Of a stretch of 64,000 nucleotides of DNA, positions 53,132 to 60,703 are shown in pieces; position 1 is the stretch's first letter, and every line of letters begins with the position of its first letter. Source of the DNA: Streptomyces sp. NRRL F-4489. GTDB lineage: Bacteria > Actinomycetota > Actinomycetes > Streptomycetales > Streptomycetaceae. The notes below the pieces were generated by a model, which was not told the DNA's origin, made no database searches, and worked only from the letters and a program-made list of their open reading frames with translations. The position numbers and the translations under genes were made by a program. The stretch lies in the NCBI RefSeq assembly GCF_001509485.1, contig NZ_LLZI01000254.1, forward strand, positions 60,321 through 124,320, read 5' to 3'.

Positions 53132-54394
53132 TCAGGAGTTCCGGTCCAGCGGCAGCACCGCCCGCACCCGCCAGCGCCCGGGCGCCGTCCGGTCCGGCCC
53201 GGCGTCGAACACCCCGCCCACCAGCGCGGCCCGTTCGGCCATCCCGGCCAGCCCGGCCCCGGCGCCGGCCGTCGACGGGTCCCCGGGGCGCGGCTGCCGC
53301 TCCCGCCCGTCCGGGCGGCCCAGCGGGCTGTCCACGCACAGCAGCAGCTCCTCGGCGCCGGCCGCGCAGCGGATCCGCACCCGGCCCGCCGCCGCGTGCT
53401 TGAGGCAGTTGGTCAGCGCCTCCTGCACGATCCGGTACGCCGTCACCTCGATCACCGACGACACCTCGGGGAAGCTCTCGGGGAACTCGGTGACCAGCGT
53501 CAGCGCCGCCGCGTCGGCGGCCGGGCGGGCCTGCTCCACCAGGGACGGCAGGGCGTTGAGCTGTGGCCGGTCCCAGTCGTCGTCCACCGCCCGGTCGGAC
53601 CGCAGCAGCACCACCATGCGGCGCATTTCGGCCAGGCCCTGCACACTGTTCTCCCGGATGACCGCGAGCGCCTGGAGCACCGGGTCGTCCGCGTCAGGCT
53701 GCCCGCCGCCCGTGCCGCGCGCCTCCTGGAGGGAGAGCACCGCGCTGGAGTGGATGGCGATCGCGCTGAGGTGGTTGGCCACCAGGTCGTGCAGTTCGCG
53801 CGCCATCCGGGTGCGCTCGGTCTGGAGCACGGCCTTGCGGTCCAGTTCGGCCAGCCGGTTGATCTGCGCGGCCCGCTGCCGCTCGGCGTCCGCCTGCTCC
53901 TTGTGGTTCCGTATCAGCACGCCGGTCCATACGGGGGAGATCAGCAGCAGCGCCACGATCAGGCCGGTCGTCACCCCCTCCGACCGGTCGCCGATGAAGA
54001 GGAAGACCACCGTGGCGGCCATGGTCGCGGCGACCGTCCCGAACTGCAGCGCCCGGCACAGCCGCGGCGCCCCGTAGAGCGCCGCCGCGTACAGCAGGTC
54101 CGTATAGATCAGCACGGGCCCCAGCCCGCCGCTGACGGCGGCCTCCAGGCTGACGGTCACGGTCCCGACGAGGACCGCCCGGCCCGGCGCCGTACTGCGG
54201 AACGCCGTCGAACCGCACAGCACCAGCACCGGCAGCACCGCCTGCCACACCGGTATCTCCCCGCCCATGACGCGCGGGCCGCCCAGTACGTACAGAATCA
54301 GACAACCTGCGAAGAAGCCGACGGCCAGCCGGAGATCACGCAGCGGTAAGGGCGTACGGCGCAGCCGCGTCCTGGCGAAGTCCCGTAACCACAC
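53132..54394 (-). CDS. NarL-type sensor histidine kinase (HisKA_3)
   Basis: A 420-residue membrane kinase with about five to six N-terminal transmembrane segments (to residue 160), a coiled region and a HisKA_3 dimerisation domain with the phospho-His in RTRMARELHDLVANHLSAI (near 208). An HATPase domain follows, with YRIVQEALTNCLKHA (N box) and GAGLAGMAERAALVGG (G box). Few extracytoplasmic residues suggest intramembrane sensing, as in envelope-stress kinases. It starts at GTG. Confidence 0.92.
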   Translation of the reverse strand: MWLRDFARTRLRRTPLPLRDLRLAVGFFAGCLILYVLGGPRVMGGEIPVWQAVLPVLVLCGSTAFRSTAPGRAVLVGTVTVSLEAAVSGGLGPVLIYTDLLYAAALYGAPRLCRALQFGTVAATMAATVVFLFIGDRSEGVTTGLIVALLLISPVWTGVLIRNHKEQADAERQRAAQINRLAELDRKAVLQTERTRMARELHDLVANHLSAIAIHSSAVLSLQEARGTGGGQPDADDPVLQALAVIRENSVQGLAEMRRMVVLLRSDRAVDDDWDRPQLNALPSLVEQARPAADAAALTLVTEFPESFPEVSSVIEVTAYRIVQEALTNCLKHAAAGRVRIRCAAGAEELLLCVDSPLGRPDGRERQPRPGDPSTAGAGAGLAGMAERAALVGGVFDAGPDRTAPGRWRVRAVLPLDRNS

Positions 54395-54426
54395 ACCAGG
54401 ACACTACGTCCGCGCGCGGTGCCGCC

Positions 54427-54557
54427 ACCTTGGCCTGACTGCCGAATTGGGTGGGTGTTCCGTACATCGAAGTATGTAGCCGGACATCGGCAGGAGGGAG
54501 GACTCCAAGGCTCCGGAGGTCATGCAAACCTTGGCCTGACTGTATCGATCGATGTAG
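54427..54557. promoter_or_regulatory. 15-bp direct repeat and ATCGAT dyads between kinase and second PPTase-like gene
   Basis: ACCTTGGCCTGACTG occurs at 54427-54441 and again at 54528-54542. Each copy is followed by an ATCGA...TGTAG block (54463-54479 and 54543-54557; the latter contains the palindrome ATCGATCGAT). A duplicated operator for the adjacent two-component system or the XRE proteins is likely. Confidence 0.65.
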
Positions 54558-54651
54558 GCGAAAAAGGGGGAGGCCGAAGTCGCCACCGCTTGCCGGCCGT
54601 CACGCACCGGTACGGCCGCGCCACCGCTCACCTGTGGAGGACGGAAAGTAC

Positions 54652-55353
54652 GTGGAAACGAACGCCGCTCTTCTCGATCTCGACCTGGAACTCCCCGCCC
54701 GGGAACTCCCCGACCAGGTACCCGTCTTCGTGGTCCCCGTAGGGCCCGCCACGGAAGGGTCCGCGCCGCCGTCCGGTTCCGGGAGCGCGCTGACGGCGGA
54801 CCGCTGTCCGGGCCTGAACGGCCATACCAGGGCCACCCTCGACGCCGCCTCGCGCGGCTGGCTGCTCGCCCGGCTCCCCGACCGGGTGCGGGCCGCGATG
54901 ACCGCGGCCGGCCACTGGCAGCTGTACGGCACCCACGGCCTGCTGGTCGTCGCCTGCGGTGACGGCGCCCGCCAGATGGGCTTCTCCGTCGAGTCCGTCC
55001 GCCACGTCCGCCAGGAGTCCTCCCCCCTGAGCACCCCCTACGGGATCCTGACCGCCCAGGAGGCCCGCGGCGCCGCCGCCCGCCCGGCCGCCGAGCGCGA
55101 ACGCCTCATCACCCGCTACTGGGTCCGCAAGGACGCCGCCCTCCAGGCCGTCGGCCGCGGCCTGTCCCTCGCCCCCGAACGCATCGAGGCCGGCTTCCCC
55201 GGCGACAGCGGTACGGTCACCGTCCCCGGCCCGTGCGGCACCGGAATCCCCGTCCGGGTGCGCACCGTCTCCCTCTCCCCCGCCTACGAGTTCGCCGTCG
55301 CCACGCCCGAACCGCCCTGCGTCACCCCGTCCTTCGCCTACTCCCTCCGCTGA
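54652..55353 (+). CDS. Second PPTase-fold protein with altered active-site motifs
   Basis: 233 residues from a GTG start with GGAGGA upstream. It resembles 4'-phosphopantetheinyl transferases: WQLYGTHGLLVVACGDGARQMGFSVESV in place of the GIDIE signature (Asp replaced by Ser, Glu retained) and RYWVRKDAALQAVGRGL in place of W-x-x-KEA (Glu replaced by Asp). It marks the right end of the cluster. Like the protein at 35412 it may be a divergent or inactive PPTase. Confidence 0.65.
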   Translation: METNAALLDLDLELPARELPDQVPVFVVPVGPATEGSAPPSGSGSALTADRCPGLNGHTRATLDAASRGWLLARLPDRVRAAMTAAGHWQLYGTHGLLVVACGDGARQMGFSVESVRHVRQESSPLSTPYGILTAQEARGAAARPAAERERLITRYWVRKDAALQAVGRGLSLAPERIEAGFPGDSGTVTVPGPCGTGIPVRVRTVSLSPAYEFAVATPEPPCVTPSFAYSLR

Positions 55354-55594
55354 ACCGCCCGCGGCGCCGGCCCGTTCCCTTTCCGCCGTCTCCCCGGCGG
55401 AAAGGGGTCCCCGCCGCCGCCCGCCGTGGCCCCTCCGGCCGCCCGCCATGGGCCCGCCCGGGTGAAAATCCGTCCTCCCGGCCCACCCGGACCTGCCACG
55501 CACCCCTCCGGCGGGTTACCTGGTGCCTGCCGCCGGCGTCGCGGCGCGCCACCCGGCCGCGACGCCTCCGCAGCACGCAGGAGGAAGGACCGCC

Positions 55595-56164
55595 ATGCCG
55601 TCGCAGCCCGCCGTACGCACCGCCGGACCGCTCCCGTCCGCCCTGCTCGCCCTGGCGCTCCCGGTGGCGCTGGCCACCGCGCTGCTCGCCGCCGCGGGCC
55701 GCGCGGCCGCCGCCCCGCCGCCGTCCGGCACCGACTGGGACCAGATCGCGGCCTGCGAGTCCAACGGCGACTGGCACTCCAACACCGGCAACGGCTACCA
55801 CGGCGGCCTCCAGATCTCCCCGGCCACCTGGCGCGCCTACGGCGGCGCCCGCTACGCCCCGCGCGCCGACCTCGCCACCCGCGCCGAGCAGATCGCGGTC
55901 GGCGAGCGCATCGTCCAGGAGCGCGGTCTGGCCCCCTGGCCCAACTGCGGCCGCCTGGGCGCCCCTTCGGCCGACCGCGCCGCCGGCCGCCCCGGCCCGT
56001 CCGCGCGCACCTACACCGTCCGCCCCGGTGACGCGCTCTCCGCCATCGCGCAGCGCGCCGGTGTCCCGGGCGGCGCGCGGGCCCTGTACTCCCTCAACCG
56101 CGACCGCCTCCCGAACGGCCCGGACCGCATTTACCCGGGCCAGACCCTCAGAGTCCGCGGCTGA
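55595..56164 (+). CDS. Secreted resuscitation-promoting factor-like transglycosylase with LysM
   Basis: 189 residues: a signal peptide ending at AAA near residue 44, an Rpf/transglycosylase-like domain with catalytic Glu in WDQIAACESNGDW and YHGGLQISPATWRAYGG, and a C-terminal LysM (YTVRPGDALSAIAQRAG...IYPGQTLRV). It cleaves peptidoglycan during growth or germination. GGAGGAAGGA precedes the ATG. Confidence 0.93.
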   Translation: MPSQPAVRTAGPLPSALLALALPVALATALLAAAGRAAAAPPPSGTDWDQIAACESNGDWHSNTGNGYHGGLQISPATWRAYGGARYAPRADLATRAEQIAVGERIVQERGLAPWPNCGRLGAPSADRAAGRPGPSARTYTVRPGDALSAIAQRAGVPGGARALYSLNRDRLPNGPDRIYPGQTLRVRG

Positions 56165-56314
56165 CCGCGCTGCTGTCAGGGCCGTCACGGTGAAATCCGG
56201 TGGTCGGTCAGGGTGAACGCGGCGGCCCGGCCGCTTTTCACGCTTGGCGGATTCCGGGGAGGCCGATAGCACAAGGCTCCGGGGTTCACCGACCGTGAGG
56301 GGCAGGACCATACA

Positions 56315-56680
56315 GTGAAGAATTCGATGCGTACGAGGCTGGCGCTCGCGAGTTTCTGCGGATTGCTGCTGGCCGGCGCCGGGGCGTCGCCGGCCATGGC
56401 GTGGGGGGACGGTCCGTTCGACGCGAACGGGGACACCTTCGTCCGCTTCGTGGCCGGATTCCGGTGCGAGGGCCGGGCCCGCTATTGCATCAACGGCCCC
56501 ATCAACAGCGGGAACACCAAGGACGCCCAGAACGTCCACCTGAACGGAAATCCCAGCAACAGCGGAAGTCCGGTCGCCAGCAACGGCTCCCTCAACAGCG
56601 GTGACACCAGCACGGGCGCCGCGTCGGGCAGCGCCAACCACCTCCAGGACCTCGGCGGAGGCGGCAGCCTGCACCTGTGA
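56315..56680 (+). CDS. Secreted Asn/Ser/Gly-rich protein, paralogue A
   Basis: 121 residues: a signal peptide (cleavage near AMA-WG), two Cys in FRCEGRARYCINGP, and a C-terminal Asn/Ser/Gly-rich region (NSGNTKDAQNVHLNGNPSNSGSP). It shares C-x-NGP-x-x-SGN and GNP-x-x-SG with the convergent neighbour. The GTG at 56315 is used; an ATG at 56327 is also possible. The composition suggests a surface or matrix protein. Confidence 0.72.
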   Translation: MKNSMRTRLALASFCGLLLAGAGASPAMAWGDGPFDANGDTFVRFVAGFRCEGRARYCINGPINSGNTKDAQNVHLNGNPSNSGSPVASNGSLNSGDTSTGAASGSANHLQDLGGGGSLHL

Positions 56681-56701
56681 CCGGGCCGCCCGGCCCGCCA
56701 C

Positions 56702-56739
56702 CACGCTAAAGGCCCCGGTTCCCCGGGGCCTTTAGCGTG
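56702..56739. terminator. Bidirectional terminator between the paralogous secreted-protein genes
   Basis: A perfect 17-bp stem (CACGCTAAAGGCCCCGG and complement) with a 4-nt loop. The AAA/TTT in the stem gives both strands a short U-run, so it can stop transcription from both sides. Confidence 0.85.
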
Positions 56740-56752
56740 TGCCGGGACCGGC

Positions 56753-57160
56753 TCAGCGGATGATCTTCAGGATCCGCTGGATGTCGTTGCTGCTGTTCCG
56801 CTCCGAGCCGGTGACCGAGTTGAGGCTGTTGGTGGATCCGCTGGCGGCCTCGATATTTCCGCTGTCCACCGGATTCCCGTGGTTGACGAAATTGTTGCTG
56901 TTCTTGCTGTTGCCGCTGTGCACCGGGCCGTTGACGCACGGATGCGGTGAACGGTTCGCCGGCGAGCGGTAATTGAAATCAGCCAGCCGGTTATTGCACA
57001 TCACGCCGGAAATCATTCCGGTGACGGTCCCGAGATCGGCCCCTGCCACCGCGGAGAGCAGCGACCCTTCCGGAACGGTCTGCGCCCGCGCGGGCGCGGT
57101 GCCGAAAAGCACCAGTCCACACGCCCCGGCGACGGTTCCCGCCTGCACCAGTCTTTTCAC
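56753..57160 (-). CDS. Secreted Asn/Ser/Gly-rich protein, paralogue B
   Basis: 135 residues: a signal peptide (cleavage near ARA-QT), a short region LLSAVAGADLGTVTGMISGVMC, then CVNGPVHSGNSKNSNNFVNHGNPVDSGN and a Ser/Asn-rich end. The CVNGP-VHSGN and GNP-x-x-SGN segments match paralogue A encoded convergently. No known domain; it is not an obvious chaplin or rodlin. Confidence 0.72.
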   Translation of the reverse strand: MKRLVQAGTVAGACGLVLFGTAPARAQTVPEGSLLSAVAGADLGTVTGMISGVMCNNRLADFNYRSPANRSPHPCVNGPVHSGNSKNSNNFVNHGNPVDSGNIEAASGSTNSLNSVTGSERNSSNDIQRILKIIR

Positions 57161-57396
57161 GACGCTCCTTGCCTGTTCGGCCTGCTGAACCCAGACGTAT
57201 CGTGCGGCGGCCCGCCGTCCGCACTGCCGATAACCCGCAGGAATGCCAAACGCTCACGGAGCATATTCAGCCGGGTGGCGCATTCCGCCGGCCGCCCTGG
57301 GGGTACGGGCCGCACCCCGCCCCCGGGGGAAAACCCCACCGGCGAGGGGCGGCCGGCCGGATGGGCGGGGCGTGGGGGGTCAACGAGCCTTGGGGT

Positions 57397-58935
57397 ATGA
57401 CGAGTTACAGGGGTCTGCGGGCCCGGAGAGCGGTGCTGCTCGGGCTGTCGGGGATGCTCGCCGCGGCGACGGTGAGCACGGCGGCGGCGGGGGCGCGGGC
57501 GGCGGACGGGGGCCGGGACGGCCGGGCGGGGCGGGTGGCCGGGCTGAGCTGGCGGGCCTGCGAGCGGACGGGCGGACCGGCCGGACAGGAGTGCGCGGAC
57601 CTCGCCGTGCCGCTGGACTACCGGGACCCGGACGGCCCGACGGTCAGCCTGGCGGTCAGCCGGGTGCGCAGCGACCGGCCCGCCGAGCGGCGCGGGACGC
57701 TGATGGTGATCCCCGGCGGGCCCGGCGGCTCGGGCGTCGCCCGCCTCACGCAGCGGGCCGGTGCCCTGCGCGCGCAGCTGGGCGGCGCCTACGACCTGGT
57801 CGGCTTCGATCCGCGGGGCGTGGGCGGCAGCGCCAAGGCCGGCTGCGGCCTGGACCCGGCGGACCGGCACCTGGTGACGCTGCGGGCCTGGCCGGCGGCG
57901 GACGGCTCCATCGACGAGAACGTCACCCGCGCGCGCCGGACCGCCGAGGCGTGCGCCCGCAACGGCGGCCCGCTGGTGCGCAGTATGAGCACCGCCAACG
58001 AGGTCCGGGACATGGAGCGGCTCCGCCAGGCCCTCGGCGAGCGCAAGCTGTCGGCCTGGGGCCAGTCCTACGGGACGTATGTGGCGGCGGTGTACGCCCA
58101 GACGTATCCGGAGCGGACCGACCGCTGGGTGCTGGACAGCGTCGACGACCCGGACCCCGCGCGGCTGGAGCGGGGCTGGCTCGCCAACATGGCGCAGGGC
58201 GCCGACGACCGGTTCCCCGACTTCGCGGCCTGGGCGGCCGACCCGGCCCGGGAGCGGGACGGGCTGCGGCTGGCGGACCGGGCGGACGGCGTCCGGCCGC
58301 TGGTGCTGCGGGTCGCCGCGGAGCTGGACCGGGCGCCCCGGGAGTCGGACGTCGCGGGCACGCCGCTGACCGGCAACCGGCTGCGGCAGGCCCTGCAGAA
58401 CGCGCTGATGGGCGGCCCGGACGGCTTCGCCCCGGTGGCCGCGCTGGTCAAGGCGGCCCAGGACCCGGCCGCGACGCCCCGGCTGCCGGGGGATGTGGCA
58501 GGACCGCTGCCCGACACGGACGCCGCGGTGGCGATCGCGACCATCTGCAACGACATCGGCTGGCCGCGCGAGGTCGACTCCTACCGGCGGGCGGTGGCCG
58601 CCGACCGGGCGGCGCATCCGCTCACCGCCGGTATGCCGGCCAACATCCCGCCGTGCGCGTTCTGGCCCGACCGGCCCGCGGACGCACCGGTCCGGATCAC
58701 CGACCGGGGGCCGTCGAACGTGCTGATGATCCAGAACCTCCGGGACCCCGCCACCCCCTACTCCGGGGCGCTGAAGATGCGTACGGCGCTGGGCGGCCGG
58801 GCCCGCATGGTGACCGTGGACAGCGGCGGCCACGGTTCCTACCTCGCGCACGGCAACGCCTGCGGCGACCGGGCGGTGACCGGCTACCTCAAGGACGGCC
58901 ACTGGCCGGACAAGGACGTGTACTGCGCGGCCTGA
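57397..58935 (+). CDS. Secreted alpha/beta-hydrolase, tripeptidyl aminopeptidase type (SlpD/E-like)
   Basis: 512 residues: a twin-Arg-like signal peptide (RARRAVLLGLSG) and a peptidase S33/tap-family hydrolase with MVIPGGPGGSG (oxyanion region), GFDPRGVGGS, nucleophile Ser in WGQSYGTY near 228 and a C-terminal TAP-like domain containing NLRDPATPYSGA and the catalytic His in SGGHGSYL. It removes N-terminal tripeptides or hydrolyses related substrates outside the cell. The ATG at 57397 is favoured by the signal peptide. Confidence 0.9.
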   Translation: MTSYRGLRARRAVLLGLSGMLAAATVSTAAAGARAADGGRDGRAGRVAGLSWRACERTGGPAGQECADLAVPLDYRDPDGPTVSLAVSRVRSDRPAERRGTLMVIPGGPGGSGVARLTQRAGALRAQLGGAYDLVGFDPRGVGGSAKAGCGLDPADRHLVTLRAWPAADGSIDENVTRARRTAEACARNGGPLVRSMSTANEVRDMERLRQALGERKLSAWGQSYGTYVAAVYAQTYPERTDRWVLDSVDDPDPARLERGWLANMAQGADDRFPDFAAWAADPARERDGLRLADRADGVRPLVLRVAAELDRAPRESDVAGTPLTGNRLRQALQNALMGGPDGFAPVAALVKAAQDPAATPRLPGDVAGPLPDTDAAVAIATICNDIGWPREVDSYRRAVAADRAAHPLTAGMPANIPPCAFWPDRPADAPVRITDRGPSNVLMIQNLRDPATPYSGALKMRTALGGRARMVTVDSGGHGSYLAHGNACGDRAVTGYLKDGHWPDKDVYCAA

Positions 58936-58947
58936 GCCGGCGCGGCA

Positions 58948-58979
58948 GGCCCCGGCCCGGTGCGTTCCGGGCCGGGGCC
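58948..58979. terminator. Shared terminator hairpin
   Basis: A perfect 13-bp stem (GGCCCCGGCCCGG and complement) with a 6-nt loop lies between the convergent hydrolase and cupin genes. There is no T-tract. Confidence 0.65.
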
Positions 58980-58990
58980 GCTTCGCGCGC

Positions 58991-59392
58991 TCACCCCAGC
59001 GCGTGCCCGGTCGTCGCGTCCACGTGGTCCGGCACCTCCTCGTGCCGGTCGCCGACCGACAGGGTGCCCGCCGGCTCGAAGAGCAGCAGCGCGGCGCCCG
59101 AGGGGGCGGACGGCTTGTGCTCGACACCGCGCGGGACGGTGAAGACCGAGCCCTTGGGGAGGTGGACGGTCCGCTCCCCGCCCGCCTCCCGCAGCGCGAT
59201 GAACAGCTCGCCCTCCAGCACCAGGAAGAATTCGTCGGTGTCGTCGTGGGCGTGCCACAGGTGCTCGCCGGCGACCTTGGCGATCCGTACGTCGTAGTCG
59301 TTGACCCGGGTGGCGATCCGGGGGCTCCACAGGGCGTCGAAGGAGGCCAGCGCCGCGTCGAGCGCCAGCGGCTGGGGAAGGTCGTTGGTCAT
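58991..59392 (-). CDS. Small cupin-domain protein
   Basis: 133 residues with a single cupin barrel. Metal-ligand motif 1 is WHAHDDTDEFFLVLEGEL and motif 2 PRGVEHKPSAP. Such proteins bind a divalent metal and act as isomerases, dioxygenases or sensors; this one has no further signature. It diverges from the GlxA regulator gene (52 bp), which may control it. Confidence 0.88.
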   Translation of the reverse strand: MTNDLPQPLALDAALASFDALWSPRIATRVNDYDVRIAKVAGEHLWHAHDDTDEFFLVLEGELFIALREAGGERTVHLPKGSVFTVPRGVEHKPSAPSGAALLLFEPAGTLSVGDRHEEVPDHVDATTGHALG

Positions 59393-59444
59393 GATCCGAT
59401 CCTGGCCGGTGCCGCCCGGACACGGTGAGTGCTAGGAATCGCAT

Positions 59445-60488
59445 ATGCCGCAACGATCCTCGCAACCGGACCCGGCGCCGGGCCGCGCACCCGACGGCGC
59501 ACCGGAGCGCCTGCACCGCGTCGTCGCGCTCGTCGACGACAACACCAACCCCTTCGAACTCGGCTGCGCCATGGAGGTGTTCGGCCTCCGCCGCCCCGAG
59601 CTCGGCCGCGACCGCCTCTACGACTTCGCGCTCTGCGCGCCCGAGCCGCGGACCGTGATGCGCGACGGCTTCTTCACCCTCAGCGGCGTCGCCGGCCTGT
59701 CCGCCGCGGACACCGCCGACACCCTGATCGTCCCGCACCGCCCGGACGTCGAGGTGCCCCGCCGCCCGGCCGTCCTCGACGCGGTCCGCCGCGCCCGCGC
59801 CCGCGGCGCCCGGCTGGTCAGCTTCTGCACCGGCGCCTTCACCCTCGCCGAGGCCGGGGTGCTCGACGGCCGCCGGGCCACCACCCACTGGCAGTGGGCC
59901 GACGCCTTCCGCGCCCGCTTCCCCGCCGTCCGCCTGGAACCGGACGTGCTGTTCGTGGACGAGGGCGACCTCCTCACCGCGGCGGGCAGCGCGGCCGCCC
60001 TCGACCTGGGCCTGCACCTGGTCCGCCGGGACCACGGCGCGGAGATCGCCAACGCGGTCAGCCGCCGGCTGGTCTTCGCCGCCCACCGCGACGGCGGCCA
60101 GCGGCAGTTCGTGGAACGCCCGCTGCCCCGCATACCGGACGAGTCCCTCGCCCCGCTGCTGGCCTGGGCCCAGGAGCGCCTGGACACCCCGCTCGACGTC
60201 GCCGGACTGGCCGCCCGCGCCGCGGTCAGCCCGGCCACCCTCCACCGCCGCTTCCGCGCGCAGCTGGGCACCACCCCGCTGGCCTGGCTCACCGGCGAAC
60301 GGATCGCGCTGGCCTGCCGGTTGATCGAACGCGGCGAAGCCCGCTTCGACGTGGTCGCCCGGCGCAGCGGTCTGGGCACCGCCGCCCATCTGCGCGCCCT
60401 GATGCGCCGCGAGACCGGCCTGACCCCGTCCGCCTACCGCCGCCGCTTCGGCCCGGCCGGCGGCGAGGCGCTGCGGCGTAGCGCGTGA
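59445..60488 (+). CDS. GlxA-family AraC-type transcriptional regulator
   Basis: 347 residues. The N-terminal DJ-1/PfpI-like domain (VVALVDDNTNPFELGCAMEVFG; SFCTGAFTLAEAGVLDGRRATTHW) includes the Cys nucleophile position. A C-terminal AraC double HTH (LDTPLDVAGLAARAAVSPATLHRRFRAQLGTTPLAWL; FDVVARRSGLGTAAHLRALMRRETGLTPSAYRR) follows. It probably regulates itself and the divergent cupin gene; the ligand is unknown. Confidence 0.92.
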   Translation: MPQRSSQPDPAPGRAPDGAPERLHRVVALVDDNTNPFELGCAMEVFGLRRPELGRDRLYDFALCAPEPRTVMRDGFFTLSGVAGLSAADTADTLIVPHRPDVEVPRRPAVLDAVRRARARGARLVSFCTGAFTLAEAGVLDGRRATTHWQWADAFRARFPAVRLEPDVLFVDEGDLLTAAGSAAALDLGLHLVRRDHGAEIANAVSRRLVFAAHRDGGQRQFVERPLPRIPDESLAPLLAWAQERLDTPLDVAGLAARAAVSPATLHRRFRAQLGTTPLAWLTGERIALACRLIERGEARFDVVARRSGLGTAAHLRALMRRETGLTPSAYRRRFGPAGGEALRRSA

Positions 60489-60516
60489 GCGTGCCGTAGC
60501 GCATCCCCGGGCTGAT

Positions 60517-60630
60517 GTTTCACGTGAAACACCGCTCTCGTGACACGTCGCTACCTGCGCACACCGCTTCCCGCGAAGCACTGTTTCACGTGAAACACCG
60601 CTTCCCGCGAAGCGCCGTTTCACGTGAAAC
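60517..60630. other. parS: Three parS sites, two within a 34-bp tandem duplication
   Basis: Perfect GTTTCACGTGAAAC at 60517-60530, 60583-60596 and 60617-60630. The last two lie in two adjacent 34-bp units beginning ACCGCTTCCCGCGAAGC and differing at few positions, which is direct evidence of local duplication. They lie between the GlxA-type regulator and the CapA-like gene. Confidence 0.9.
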
Positions 60631-60703
60631 ATCGCACCGCAGGCGGGTACGGCCGCCCCGGCGCCCGGCCCCTAACCTGGGAAAAGGAAGCCGGTGAGCG
60701 CCG

